A stretch of DNA of 64,000 bases from Pagrus major (GCF_040436345.1 NC_133238.1:11410150-11474149), one strand, 5' to 3'. Numbered from the stretch's first letter, positions 1 through 13,424 are shown. A program made the numbers and translations. Notes: generated by a model from the sequence alone, not told the origin.

Positions 1-3000
1 TGTAAAAAGTCACTTATGAATTTTCAGCTAAATGCACACTTCCGGATACCATCCTCTGACACGCTGTTGATCCCAGCACACACAGGATGTTTGCAGAGAA
101 CGGAGTGATGTCCTAATTCAAAGAGGACACTTGATTTACCCTCAGCATAATTTCGTTTGCTTTTTCAGAGGCAAACACAGGCAGCCGATAAATAATTGAG
201 ACTGTGACCATGTGTGTACTTTATGGTTTGAGGAAAGGCTGAGAGGCAGATGTTGAATTTCTCCGGCCAAGTCAAATAGAGATTCCCATGCTGATATCCA
301 GCTGAGTCGGTTTACCGACTAAGATGCACAGATTAAGAAAAAATCCTTGTTGTGAAATGAGGATTGTTGTTCATTTTTACTGTCATATATCACAGTCTGC
401 ACAGGATGTTCGTACACTAATGGAAATGTCTGGTGCTTCTGACATAATCTGACTTGTGAACAAACATTTCTCTCTGTTGGTATTGAGAAGAGCCTCCAGG
501 TTTTGACTCACTGAACATTTACAGCCTGTTAAAATGGTAAAATAGAGGCCTTGGGAGCTGCAAAATCTAATTTTACTCTCTTGGACCAGGAAAGTATTTT
601 GAACTTGATTTAACCTGAATTTGTGCTTAATAAACTGAAAGGATTTCGTCGATCAATACCTTGCCAAACATATTTTCCCCACCATATTGATTATTCATAG
701 TTCATAAATGTGTTTAAATGTCTCAGTTTCCTTGTAAATGTATCTTTAGCTAATGCTAGCCTAGACTACCGTATCAGCGAGCTTTGACTTGAAGCAGCTA
801 ACATTAACATTAACATTTTATAATGTGAAACAGAAGTCAAGAGGTCCTTCTTTTTTTTTTAATCTTAACTCTGTTTTGACCAAATTTGGTATTTGGGTTT
901 TGCCCTCGTAGACCAGAAACAGTATGTTTTTGATCTTGGGAATGACCATCTTTCTTGTGAAATCATGAATTTGTTTTGCCTTCAGCCTTTTTCCAAACAA
1001 TCAACACTGGAAAGATAAAAATCTACATTCCACTTCACTATATTTCACATGCAAGCACATTGGTGTGACGTGTGTTCTTCTGCAACTGCAAATGCCTGCT
1101 TTATTACAAAGTCTTTGACCTTTATAAAAAGAAACAGCTTTTTAATATAGCTGTTTTTATTAGCACCACTGAGGGCCAAGTATGAGCAGCTGATTTCATT
1201 TATTAGTTCCTCCTCTGTGGCTAAAATACGTGAGTGAAAACAGCTACTGTGGCGATTGGCTGAACTGAAAAACAGTAAACTCCCTGAGCTGATGGCCACA
1301 AGGTTGGGAACCAGCATATTAATACAATCCATGGAAGCTGTGACTAGTTCACAGGTTTAGAAATTCCTGCTGCTGGACTCTCTGGGGGTCAGACAGGAAC
1401 AATATCCAGTTAAATGTGATGGGAAAAGTGACCTTAAAACAGATCGTAAAGTCGATCTATTCACTGAAAACGTATTATTCCCTTCTGTGACATTTCCCGT
1501 TCTCTTTCCCTTTTCTAACTTCATCCTTCTACCCACCCTTTTTTTTCTCTTGCACTTTTACCGCCATCTCTCTCCTCGTACTCTTTCCTATTGTTCCATT
1601 ATAAAGTTATTTCTTCTCAACTGACTCAGGTTTGACTCCTCTAAAAGCACCAAATTTTCCAACATGCCGATGTTTGCGCAAGCACTGTCACGCCAGACTC
1701 ATTAGGCCAATTTCCTGTTGCTCAATCTCACAACCCAGTGGCTGAATTGTTACCATGAAGACTAATTGCTTATTTTTTTGGCTTTCCCAGCCACCGACAC
1801 AGCTGCAAAAGGCACTTAAGAGTCTCTCTTGAGAGTACATCATCAGCCATTAGTTTGATGGGTGAGAAAGCTGTTAAATCCTCCGTTTTCCAGAATTTTA
1901 CTGTAGGGGATGTTTATTGTTTCATAACCCTAACAACAAAATAATTGCATAAAGCTCAAAAATAACAAAAAATAATAATAATTGTAAGAACTCTTACAAA
2001 TCAAATGACTTTGAAATGACTCATACAAGAAGTGTGGTATGTGTTTTCTCTTGAGGTGTAGACACCTCCATGTTAATCATGCTCATGTTGTTTTAAAACC
2101 GCATGGGATCATTACTGTGATTAGTGCCAGGCCTTGCCATGTGTGTGTGAGACAAAAACAATGTAGGCGCAGGCTTGTGTGCGCATGTGGAGACAGATTT
2201 TTTTGGTTTATCCTGGCTCAGCCGTGAAATCCAACTCACACTGTGAACCCCGTGTTTCTTCTCCTCTCTCGGGGCAGACAGGAAGCGTAATAAAAGTGTT
2301 AATTCGAAGTGTCTGCAAGGAGGTGATCCTCAGAGAGCAAAACATTGCCCCTTGTCTGTGTGGGTTTAGTTTTCAAGGAATTGCATTCTGTTTGCATAAA
2401 ATGTAACTGTATTTAAATTTGATCCTTTCAGTCTACCTCTCCATCATTATTTCTCTTTCTAGCTATTTTCTAGCCAGTTCAATTTTTAATGCAGTCACAA
2501 AGAACCGCAGGCATGTCATGCACACAAACACGTAAGCACAGTTTCATACCTGCAGAAAAATGTGATATGATCTGTGTGTGTGTGTCTCTGTCAGATATCC
2601 CAACCACAGATTGTAGCATCACATTACTGGCAGTCATCCCACCAGTGTTTATATATGGCTCTTGATAAATTATGCATTAGTAAGAACGGGTTGTCTTGAG
2701 GAGCTTAGGAAGACCACCAAACCAGTATAAAACACATCTTAATCATAATGAATAATCTCATCATTAATCTTAATCTTGATAAATCTACCTAGTATCTTGT
2801 AAATCTTTATACAAATGAATAATACTAGTTACTGCTGAAACACATCAGTAACTAGCTTCTCACTCTAACACTGCAAATACGCAATTCTAGACATTTAGTC
2901 ACTGACAGATGTTATCAGATGTAGCTAGGTAGCTAATAAACACAATTCTGTGAATTAAAATTAACTGGAGGCTGTGTTAGAGCGTGAACTCTTTAAAAAG

Positions 3001-6000
3001 GAGTTTTAAAGGGGCAATATGTAAGAATTGGAGTTGAATTAGTCAAAAGTTAATTCAAATTGTTTTAGGCAACAAACTAACTAACCTCCAAAACATGGTG
3101 TGGTTGGTTATCTGTATTGGACATTCGGTTTGCTGTTCTTGGCCGGAGTACAAACTGATTTAGACATGTGTGAGCTACCTCAGCATTTCTCTATGCATAC
3201 ATGAGCAATTTATCTGAAAGGTCAAGCTAAACTTACACAATGTTGGTGATAGTGTACGTGTGAAAACTCACAGCTGGTTAGAAGTGAAAGACCACGATGT
3301 TCAGTTCACATGCCTGACAATCAGAATTTACAAAAGTCAAAGTACAGGCACGTAATTAATCAATAGTAAGGTTTCATGTCATGTCAGTCTTCAGCGAGCT
3401 GTAAGAGCACTTTTCTCTGAGCAGCAGCTCACGTTTGTCCCCACCAACACAGCAAATGTCTCAAATTACAGACGTCTCCTCTGCATCTTTTAAGAGGCCA
3501 CTGAGGTCCTATATAAGGCCCTGCTCAGGCACCACAACACTGAAAATGTTAAATGGCAATAGATACATTTTTCCTCATCTTACTGCAGGGCAACAAATGG
3601 AAACGTCTGCCAATAGGTTAATGTGGCCATTCAGCGGAAATATGGAGGAGAGGCGAGCGTGACAGCCGCAGGTAAGTGATTCACTAGTATGCATGACACA
3701 GGACTCCCATTACAAAAATAATTTATCATGTCTGGCTGATGTTAACGTTATGATGACTTCTCCCTGCAGTGGTGAAAGGTCTGGTGACCCTCACTGGATA
3801 TCTGATCCGGAGAAGGTAAGACAGGCTAATAGCCGGAGATAATGGACATGAAGACGCCGATAAGCAGCATAATAAATCAAAGGACCAACGTACTGACTTG
3901 TGCAGGCACAAAGACAAAGACATTTTCGCCGCCAAATTTGAAATCAAGAGTGCTTTAAAAATAAAGAACAAGAACAAGAATGAACCTGTTCTGAACTTGT
4001 TTTCTGAACCTACCAGACTCACTAAATTTACTATAAACTTGTTGTCTCATTAAGTTGCAGATCCCTGTTTGAGGCTTCATGTTCCTCTGCACTATAACTT
4101 TCATTTCTGCTTTGTGGTTAGCTTTTGGCTTCGTTAGGTCAATTAGCCCCGTAGCCAAGCCACTGTAAACTAGTTTTGTTGTCACATTAAACTGCAGTTC
4201 ACTGTTTAAGGCTGTTATTCTGAATAGAAACTCACAGTCCTGCTATGACTTTAGCTATTCGCTGTGTCACCTCTATTCGACTCATTAGCTGTTAGCTCTC
4301 TTGGCCAAACCACTGTAAACATGTTGCGTCGTCGCTGTTAACTCTTCACGCTCCTCTGAACAGTCCTGCTGTGTTAAGCTGTTCACTCTCTTAGCTCATT
4401 TAGCTCCGTTCGTTAGCAGTTAACTCCTTTTAAGCAACACTAGCTGCTAATGGCTAACAGCTAACTAGCTCTCCTGCTGATTTCAACACAAACGGCTGAC
4501 TAGCTTCCACTTTTGAGTAGAGTGAGCTTGATATCTTTAGCACTGAGCTTTGGTAGACAATTGTTTTTGTCATATGATACTGCCAGATAGATGCTGTATA
4601 TACTGACTTATATATACGGTATATGGATATATTTTAGGTGTTCAACTTTTACTCTTTGAGTCCTGCTAATACCACGGGAGAGGAGAAAGGATCTGCTGTC
4701 CATCAGTGTTCTGTCCTTTCTGTCCGTCCTTGTTTACCCTCACTGTTGTACCCGAGTCATCTGTTTTATTCAGCCTGTTGATGAGGAAGTGAAAAGAGTC
4801 AATGTGGAAAGCTGATACCAGCGTCCTTTACCTGCCTACAGTGGAGTGCACCTGGTACATAGTGTACTGGTGTCCAGTGGAGGACAATTTAATGACATCA
4901 ACCATCATATATAACCATCTTTGCTGTAAACGGCCTGTAGATAATTCTCTGTTTGGGCAGCAGCTGTCTGGCGAATTCATTTTCCTAACCACAATAGGAG
5001 GTAATAGAAATTAACAAACATTATGAGCTCATCATCAAGTAGTACTGACTCAGAGTTTCTAAGAAATTGTATCCCATTATGCTTTCAAGAAATAAAGACT
5101 TGTATCAAAAGATGCTCTGTTTATTGATTTGAATGGCTGCTAAACTGTGACTGACTCTATAAAAGACTCTATTCAGTGAGGAAACAGAGGTCATCCAATT
5201 GCTTCTACCTTCATGTGGTCTGTGTTTGTGGATGCTATTAAGTACGCTGCAGAATTTGGCAGAGAAGACGACTCGAGCCACAGCTGAGATGCCGCAGAGC
5301 ACGAGATGGCACTTTGGCCCATTACTGCTAAAATAAAGTGCACAAAAAATCATATCCTGCTGGGAAAGTAATATTGATTTTCTAATTGAGATCCAAAGTG
5401 ACACTTTTGAGAACTGAGGGGGCTCACAAACAGATTACTCAGGGGTCGTACAGCATAATGGCTCACAGTTTGGATAATGAGCCATTTGTGGGTGGAAATT
5501 GTACTTTGGTTTGTCAATCCATTGAGCCAATATCAACTTTCTGGCTCGTGTATCAAAATTAGAAATACGCCAACATTACCTTCTTGCCAGCACTGACATC
5601 AGCTAATCAGAATCCTGTTTTAAATCTCAAAAAGTTTCCTCTGCAGTGCATGTGTTATCAGTTTATACATCCCTTGTGTGTAATTAATTAATCTACTGGA
5701 CCAAATCATTTAGTGGCTGTTCTCCTGCGATGGGGTCGATGTCATTTTATCGTTAATGCAGTCCATCATTGGAGCATCTAACAGGCATGGTCAATGATTA
5801 TTATCCCCCAGTTAGCCATCAGTCACAGCAGGGTTTTTTGTTGTTGTTGGTGCATTTGAGACCAAATGTATAATTACAGATCCTCACAAAGATCCCTTAT
5901 CCATCTTCTCATTATGGTCTCTGCCCAAATTGTTTCCTGATGACAAAACTGATTAAATACTGGATTCTTCAAAGAACATTTACAATGAAACAGTTTGCCG

Positions 6001-7440
6001 CCGGTATGGTGGAGTTTCACTTTAATAATCAGCTCTGTTGGATGGTGTTTTTCTAGAAATGTTGCTACATTCATTGATTAATTCATTGGAAAATATCTTG
6101 ATAATTGAATAATTGTTTCAGCTAGTTTAAAAAAAACAGTAGATAGATAGTAGATAGTTAACTGAATGTTTAGGGGTTTTGGACTGTTGTTGGGAAAACA
6201 CAAGCTTTTTGTAGACATCAGCTTGGGGTCTAGGAATTCATAAAGAGCTTTTTTTGACATTTTATAGACAAAAAGGAGTAATCAATTAATTGAGACAATG
6301 GTCATCTGATTAATCTTTGATGAAGATACCTATTACCTGCAGCTCTAATTAGGGACACTGACCATTTTGCACATGTAATTTTAACGAACACCACACAAAA
6401 ACTAGTTCTCTCAGACTAAAAACCAAAATTCTAGGCATATTAATTACAATAATAAATGATTTTGCATAATTCAACCTTAAGTTTTAGTTAAACAAATTCG
6501 AAAATGTAGTATAATTATTAACAGAAAGGCAAAAAATAACTGTTAAAAATAATGTCAAAGACGTCTGATAATAAACACCAACACTCCCCCGGTGCTGCAA
6601 GCTCTCTTCACTAAGTTTCTAGTGACTGGACTCTCCACCTGAATAAGCACTTATTGTTTTCTTGGGAAAAATACAGAGTGATTGTCACTTTGGACTGGGA
6701 AGTTCCATTAAAATGAAAAAAAAATGTAACATCTGTTTTTTTACAGTGATTAATATTTCCCTTTAAAACCCCAAAAAGTCTGAATATCTGAGTAGATTAC
6801 CCACTACAATGACATTATATCTATATTTAATACCTATTGCATCAAATAAGCAGCTGAGTCAGACACGCTGTGAATGGCATTGATAGTGTTTCCTGTCTAC
6901 AACAGAACAGCCCATAGTCTATTGTATTATTTATGAATAGCCCACAAAATGTCACAAGTGCAGATACACAGTTGCACACAGATATGTATCACAGCAGACT
7001 GTGTTTATTGTCTCTGCTCGGGTGACATTTTGACAAAGCGGTTTGCTTTATCTTTCGACTGTGATCAGCTCACATTAGGGAACTGAAAACTAAAGCAAAT
7101 ATAGTGTATCACACAATGTAGAGTCATCACCTCTTTGCTCAAAGAAATTGAATTAGTGAATTATTCAATTTTCAGTCCTGATTCTGATACAGGTCCTCCA
7201 ATATTGTAATATAATATCTAATATATATCTGCCGATACCGAGTCTGAGTACCGAGGCTTAAAGCAGATGGCAGATTTAAACACCAGTCCTAACAGGCACA
7301 GCATCACTGAACTTTATCATCAATTTAAAGACACTTGTTGCACTCAGTCACACCTTACAGAGTGAATTCACCCCACTCATCTAAAATCTTCTTGTGTGTA
7401 TTTTTAAAGCATGCATGTGAGTGTTTTGCTGCCATCTTAC
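1..7440 (-). other. Intron of ptger2 (partial), no coding sequence recognised
   Basis: This AT-rich stretch lies between the EP2 donor at 7440 and the left edge. Short open frames occur but none resembles a known protein, and none matches the TM7 motif expected in EP2 exon 2. Part of it (about 3004-3680) resembles a degraded teleost dispersed repeat. TG-rich patches and repeated GCTAAT/TTAGCT words around 4250-4500 look like decayed repeats. Confidence 0.55.
3004..3680. repeat. Degraded teleost MITE/SINE-like repeat
   Basis: It begins TTTAAAGGGGCAATATGTAA and, about 450 bases on, has AACACAGCAAATGTCTCAAA. Both phrases are typical, from memory, of a very common fish dispersed element. No intact second terminus is visible, so the right edge is a guess. 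Confidence 0.35.
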
Positions 7441-8268
7441 CACCAGGGGCAGTGTGCAGATGATAAAGATGATGGTCATGAAGACCAACAGGATGAGATG
7501 CTCCACCTCCTCAGCCATGGACGTCGACCTGCGCTCCTTGTGGCATCTTGTGGTCGATATCACCGAGCCGCCGTTCCTCCTACGACGCTGGTACATCTTA
7601 AACAGCTGGTACACCACAAACCCGTTGCACGTCACAATAGCCAGAACCAGCACGAGCATCACAGTGGCATATAGGTTGGCGTAGACCCGGTGGATCTTTA
7701 TTTTCGGGTTCATGTCAATGAAACACCATGTCCCGGGGCAGTATTGTACATATTCACCAAATCCCGCAAAAGGGAGGAGACAGAATAATGTACATAATAT
7801 AAACACCACTGGGATCGTGATATAGGCACATTTCTTGGTGACATGCCGGTTGTACAGGTAGGGGTACCCAATGGCAAGGCATCTCTCTAGTGCCGTAGTG
7901 AAGAGAAGCGACATGGTGGCGAGGCTGAAGAAGGTCATGCTCACACCAAAGTATTGACACACGCTGATAGACGTAGGCGACATCCCCACCAAGGTGGTGT
8001 TCCGGTTATACGACAGCTGCACCAGCGGGCTGACAAGGCAGGTGCCTGCAAGGTCCGTGACCACCAACGATGTGATGAGGATGTGAAACAGCGAACGCCG
8101 CCGCCCACCCCCATTCCTTGAGTCTCTACAGCGCCGGACTTCCAGGATCACCAGGGCGGCCACGTTGCCAATGATGCCTGCAGCAAACATGATGGCACTG
8201 ATCGTCTGGGTCGTGGGGGGATCGATGAATACCTTGCTGTGGCACGTGTCGTTTTCTGGATTCCCCAT
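7441..8268 (-). CDS. ptger2: Prostaglandin E2 receptor EP2, main coding exon (partial gene)
   Basis: This exon encodes residues 1-276 of a class-A GPCR of the prostanoid family. EP2 receptors bind PGE2 at the plasma membrane and raise cAMP through Gs. Visible marks are an N-terminal N-glycosylation site (NDT, residues 6-8), a second site at N90, and TM1 starting near residue 22. TM3 is followed by E-R-C at 128-130, the prostanoid variant of the DRY motif. The second extracellular loop carries the family signature G-T-W-C-F (179-183) within QYCPGTWCFI, as in mammalian EP2. The cytoplasmic loop ends in SMAEEVEHLILL. The frame stops being receptor-like after CTLPLV in TM6, exactly at a GTAAGA donor (7440-7435 read on the minus strand). 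Prostanoid receptors share an intron at this place. The second coding exon (end of TM6, TM7, tail) was not found at lower coordinates and probably lies outside the window. The start ATG opens MGNPEND, close to the mammalian N-terminus. Confidence 0.93.
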
Positions 8269-8358
8269 GGCTGAATGCTGGCTGGGTGTAATTCAGAAAT
8301 ACGTCTCTGGTTCCAAACGTTTCAAAAATGTGTCCTTAAAAAGTTGTCTGAAGCCATC
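8269..8358 (-). other. ptger2: ptger2 5' UTR part of exon 2, with splice acceptor
   Basis: Read on the minus strand, a pyrimidine-rich stretch ends in TTTAACCAG at 8366-8359, a credible 3' splice site 90 bases before the start ATG. This suggests that the main coding exon is spliced to an upstream non-coding exon. The alternative is that the transcript starts inside this stretch. No transcript evidence is available here, so the call is inference from splice signals. Confidence 0.5.
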
Positions 8359-8359
8359 C

Positions 8360-10447
8360 TGGTTAAAGAGAGAGGAAGAAAGAAAGCATGTGAGATATAG
8401 AGCTGCAACAGTTAGTTGTTTCATCAATAAGACTCTTTTCCTTTCCTCCAGTGACGGACAAAGTTTTATTTCACTGTGGAGATCCTTGTAAAAAAATGTA
8501 TTTAGCAAAGCTGCTCTGTTCTTAGTGGTGATGGCTCAGGCGTGTCTGAGCTGACCAATCAGAGCAGCCTGGGTTTTCAGGAAAGGGGCCTTAAAGAGAC
8601 AAGAGCTGAAACAGAGCGTTTTCACTGGACAGTATGAGAAAACTGATGTGTTTTTTGAGCATTAATGCATGTAAACCTATTCTAATAGTAACCCAAAATA
8701 AAAATAATGTGAACCTGAATATGAGCATGCTTTTCTTTATCATATGTGAAAGTAAACTTTGGGTTTGCTCTGACAATTTGAATATATCACCTTTAGCTGT
8801 GGGGAGTTAAAAGAAAAATGTTTGATTAATCTTGATCAACTGAGAAAACAGTCTTCAGAATAATCGATAATGAAAATAACCTTTAACTGCTGCCCTCGGG
8901 AGATAATAAGAGAAATGTTTGAGCAACAAAACTTTTCTGTTATGGGTAAAAACTTGATAATGAGATGATTGATTTCTGTTTTGTTAAGACATGTTTTATG
9001 CTTGCGAGCGCAGAATTCGAAGCCAATTATGGAAACCGAAGTTAACCAAAGTTGCAGCCTTCAGACCATCTGCCTATCATCAAACTCAAGATCTTGGCTC
9101 CTGAGTAAATTAAATTCTGGGTGAACTCTTGCGAAGGTCACAATTTAATGCTGTTCAAATGTTCCAGCATTTAAAAAAATTACACTTACTGGCCACAACA
9201 TTTGTTTACTTTCTCATAAGCCCGGGAGATCCTGCATCATTTGTGAAAGATGTTTACTAGTCTCCTTTGACTTTCACTGACACTGTTTTGACTAGATGTC
9301 AACAGCTCTGACTACAAACATCACTTTAATTCTTCTTCGCTGATCCCCTACATACACAGAAAAGCCGCAACAACATCTTTCTCATATAAAAAAGGGACAT
9401 TTTGCATATACTAAAAAATTCCAGGGCTTCAACTGTGCTTCACTGTGGGTTTTGGAGTTGTGAAACCCAAAGCTGTTCCCCTTCTGTCTCACGCTTAACA
9501 GATATCAGCTGACGGGGTGAACTTTCAGAAGCTACCACCCAAGTTTTCACACTGAATTTTCTGCTCAGATTCCCTCTTGGGTTTATGAGTGTTCTGTAAG
9601 TATAAGCCTGCATGATATTCAACATATGTTCCACTTGCATGACCTGCATGTGCCATCACTTTTTCAGTGGGTGTGTAAAAGCCAGATAACTGACTCACCT
9701 ACTTGCTCTGTCCAACGTGTCCGCTGTGGTGACGCCTGCTGGAGCACAGGGCTCCAAATGTCACTGGATCGGTCCAAAAAAATACACTTATTAACTGTGA
9801 AAACGTGAAATGTTCGCCTCAAAAAGCAGCTGAGAGCTCTGACAGATGTGTCCAGGTGTTGAGTCAGCGGGCAGCTGGATGCGTTTCACAGAGATTAAGG
9901 GAGATTTTATGTCAGTTGTGATATTAGCGGGATAATACCGTGTAATCAGACATGTAAGGACATGAGACACGTTCTTTCGTTTGGAATAATACCAGATTCC
10001 CTTTAAAAAACGGACAAATTCAGGTTTTCTTACTTGTGAGCACAAACTAAGAGTAAGCAGCACAACTTGTCCATTAAGACAGAAACAGGTCTGAAGTTCG
10101 GCTAAATTAAATGCACTGAATTGAGTTTGAAAAAGTCTGTGTACAGCCTACAAAACGTGTTGATAAATGAGACAACAGACACAAGTAACTACTTGTTAAA
10201 GTTGTAATTTGCTTGAAAATACACGCTGCTGGCTCTCTACAATGTATGCCGAATGGAAGATTAACTACAGACATACAGAATAAATTACGTCTAGCTCTGA
10301 CAGCAGAGGCGTTTTTAGTCAGCAAGCAAATTTGACACTTTTCTAAACAGAGTTTCGCTTTAAGGTCGCTCCGACTGACAAAAACAGCGCGAGGCAGCAA
10401 CTGCCTGTCACGTCCGCGTGGACGCATCCACATAATGAACTTCTCAC
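8360..10447 (-). other. Probable first intron of ptger2
   Basis: The stretch lies between the proposed non-coding first exon and the coding exon. I see no conserved coding frame. The open frames at about 9440-9650, 9791-10063 and 10107-10433 have no recognisable similarity and no plausible start context. Confidence 0.45.
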
Positions 10448-10545
10448 CTGTTTAATAACTTGCTCCGCGTGATGTGTTTATGTCCGTGTTATGAAGTCCA
10501 GACTGAGTCTCAGAAGAAGTAGAAGAAATAAATCCCAACGTATCC
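10448..10545 (-). other. ptger2: Probable ptger2 non-coding first exon
   Basis: On the minus strand a GC-rich island (about 10380-10640) contains the donor ACAG|GTGAGAA, with the intron starting at 10447. It pairs with the acceptor at 8360-8359. No ATG-led frame is needed because the coding start lies in the next exon. A TTTAAA box near 10567-10572 could position transcription near 10540, so the 5' edge given is only approximate. The exon could belong to an unrecognised transcript instead. Confidence 0.4.
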
Positions 10546-10653
10546 TCAGTTTCACTTCTTCTCCGGTTTAAAGGTGAGGTGTGGAGAGGGCGAGGCGCGC
10601 GGCACTGTGATGAGGCGGGCATGAATGGACCCGGGGTACAGGGAATGATGCGG

Positions 10654-10661
10654 TGACGTCA
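10654..10661. promoter_or_regulatory. Perfect palindromic CRE (TGACGTCA)
   Basis: TGACGTCA is the full-length consensus for CREB/ATF dimers. It sits about 110 bases upstream of the putative ptger2 transcription start, in a GC-rich block. EP2 signals through cAMP, so a CRE here would allow the receptor to be induced by its own pathway. That link is inference; the site itself is exact. Confidence 0.6.
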
Positions 10662-10946
10662 CGAGGAATGGGTACAACCCCCCAGCTTTCTGTATGCAGG
10701 CTGGAGCTGTGTGAAAAGCTGCAAGGCTCAACTCAAAACTACTAGAAAATCCTGAAAAATACTACTGGGAGTACCACGTATGGAGCTATCTGTCATCATG
10801 ATACACTAAACATATCATTTATTATAAGTAGTAGTAGTATTACAATTGAATACATATTTATTTTAAATATAGTAATTATTGTTTCTGCAGGAAAACATCC
10901 CGCAGCGACAGAAATTACATACTGTGGGATTAATGTCCAAATTAAA

Positions 10947-11400
10947 TTAAAGGGTAACTCCACCAATTTTCCACATTAAAGTGTGTTTACAGGTGTTTGG
11001 GAGTACTACTGCACATGTGAAAAAAGTAGTGTAAAGCCTTTTGTGGCTCCAGAGGAAGCTGCATGTAATCTTATAAACTGCCTCCAGTGATGTCACTCAG
11101 GGGTTGTTGCATTGTGGGTACTGTAGGCGCCAGGTTATGAAAAGCAGTCACTGGTCTAATTGTACTCGTAAAACACTGTTGGACTCATTATAGATGGTTT
11201 AAAAACAAATGATTCGATACAGCAGAGCCAGACATATCACATTTTATATTCCACGCAAACCTGGTGCCTGCATTACCCACAATGCAATTTAGCCACTGAG
11301 TGACATCACTGGAAGCAATTTATCAGATTACATGCAGCTTCCTCTGGAGCCACAAAAGGCTTTAAACTACTATTTTTTTACAGAAAACAATTTGCTTTTA
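10947..11400. mobile_element. Foldback/MITE-like element with long inverted arms
   Basis: The left arm (about 11021-11134) and right arm (about 11261-11383) are reverse complements over about 115 bases with few mismatches. Both contain CTCCAGAGGAAGCTGCATGT and GCATTGTGGGTA in mirrored order. The outer edge begins TTAAAGGGTAACTCCACC. It has no coding capacity, as expected for a non-autonomous DNA transposon. Related single-arm sequence occurs at 30061-30342. Confidence 0.7.
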
Positions 11401-12870
11401 GAGAAAGGCGTATGCACACATTTTTATATTTGTGCACAGTCTTGAAACAATTATTTTGATCATAGTTTAATCCATAGATTAGTTTTATATTGGTTATTCA
11501 ACAGTCAGAAAATTGTCCAAAATCCATAAATATTATATTTTAAATTGTATAAAACAGCTCAAAGCAGCACAACTGGAGAACCAAAAACAGGAAATGTTTG
11601 GTATTTCTAGCATGATTAATAATCATCTAATTAATTTACATGAAAGTAATCTCAACAGACAGATTCATGTTTTGCAGAGACGACCACTGTGTCAGAAAGG
11701 ACATTAAATAACTACTATTTCTCTCTCTTGTCTGTGTGTTTTGCATGATAAGAGAATTACTGTTACTGATACTCACCTTGAATTATGCAGCACACATGTA
11801 CAAACTGACTGAGTGAGACAATTTGCACAGCATGAAAGAAAAACACTCAATCGTTTTCCAGTCCCATAATAAATGTTAAACCTAAACAAACAACAGGGAA
11901 ACAGTCTTCCCACTGTCCATGCAAATAAAGTTGGCTCCAAAACCAACAACATTATCATGTTTTTGTGAGTTTCACACAACCCTCTATGTACACGTGTGGG
12001 TGGAAGATGTCTTTCTGTCTTTCCTTGTGAACCGGTGACATATCCGGCATGTCACATGTCTTCTATTATAATTTGCTGATGATCCAAGTAGGTGAAGGAT
12101 GAATCAACAAATGACCAGCAGCCGGTGTGACTATCTCACATTTATCTGTTTTCTTTCCAGGGCTGTGCCATGCTGTTGATGATTCTGTGGGGCGAGGATG
12201 ACATCAACCATAAAGACGTGATCCAAACATCTGCTCATTTTTTAGCGCAGTAGCTCTCAGAAATTCCATAATGCACTGAAATGTTACTCTAATTAAATTT
12301 TTTAAGAAAAGAATAACTGCCAAACAGGATTCTGTAGGCTGAAAGCCCTGAAATGACGGTGCTTGAGTGCCTTTTATTCAGGTCCATTAACGTGACATGT
12401 TGCCATTATGCCATCGCTGCTTCCTCTCTCCCTCCTTCTGTCTACACTCATCTCTGTTCCTGCAGACTTTTGTGCTCCTCCAGACTGAGCTCAGCCACTT
12501 TAACATTGCTTAACCCTGAAGTCCTTCAGCTGATGAAGTGTTGAAGTTATTATGTAAGTAAGCCATGTAAACATTTTACAGCCAGACTCGTAAAGTTCTC
12601 AGTGTTATTTTTAGTTTGGACAGCAGGAATCCTGTGCACGTCTCCTTTCTGCCTCATCTTTCCTTTGCTTCTCTTTCTTTCTGTAGTTCGCTCTCTCCAT
12701 TCAGGGGTCTCTCTCTGTCTCCTCTTACCTTTGCTCTATTTTTGGTTCCTCCCAAGCAGAGGCCTCTTTTACCTTGTCCTCTGCCCTTAATGACACCAAA
12801 ATACCTTTCCTTCACCTCCTTTCTTCTTGTTTCCTGTCACTTGTTTTCTTTGTTGTTAATTTTCTGTCAT

Positions 12871-12958
12871 TTTCTTCCTTTCCTTTCCTTTCCTTTCCTT
12901 TCCTTTCCTTTCCTTTCCTTTCCTTTCCTTTCCTTTCCTTTCCTTTCCTTTCCTTTCC
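12871..12958 (+). repeat. (TTTCC)n pentanucleotide microsatellite
   Basis: About 17 near-perfect copies of a pure pyrimidine pentamer on the plus strand, inside a pyrimidine-rich region spanning about 12600-13430. The ORFs through it (Ser-Phe-Pro-Leu repeats) are artefacts. Confidence 0.95.
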
Positions 12959-13345
12959 ATGTTCAATCATTTCCTGTCTTCTTCTTGCATCTCATTTCCT
13001 GTCATTTCCCTTACTTGTCTTTAATTTCTGCTCTTTGACTTTACTTCCCCCTTTTCCTCTTTTTCTTTCTTTCTTTCCTTCCTCATCCATCCTTTCTTTT
13101 TTGCCTTTAATGTCCTGTCATTTCCTATCATTGCCCCCTCTGTCCTCCCCTTTTTCCTCTCTTATGCTTTCCTTTCCCTTTCCTTCCTTGAATTTCCTCT
13201 TTTTCTGTTTGTTTCCTTCCATTTTGTGGTGTTTTCTTTTTTTTTTCTATTTTACTTCCCTCTAATGTCCTTGCTTTCCTTTCCTTTCCTGTCCCTTGCT
13301 TCCCTTTTCTTTACTTTTCTTTACAATAATTCATTTTCTTTTATC

Positions 13346-13424
13346 TTCCTTTCCTTTCCTTTCCTTTCCTTTCCTTTCCTTTCCTTTCCTTTCCTTTCCT
13401 TTCCTTTCCTTTCCTCTCCTTTCC
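13346..13424 (+). repeat. Second (TTTCC)n pentanucleotide tract
   Basis: The same pentamer as at 12871-12958, about 15 copies, separated by 390 bases of imperfect pyrimidine-rich sequence. The two tracts look like remnants of one array. Confidence 0.95.

Noticed and set aside
5105..5404. 99-residue minus-strand ORF with an ARVVF phrase that hints at a LINE reverse transcriptase C-terminus
   Set aside because: The similarity is too short, and the surrounding residues do not match any retroelement block.
1..7380. Second coding exon of ptger2 (TM7)
   Set aside because: I scanned the minus strand for an N-x-x-x-D-P-W-V-F type motif and saw none. The exon is most likely beyond the left edge.
7411..7684. 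Plus-strand ORFs opposite the EP2 exon
   Set aside because: They are shadow frames of the ptger2 coding sequence.
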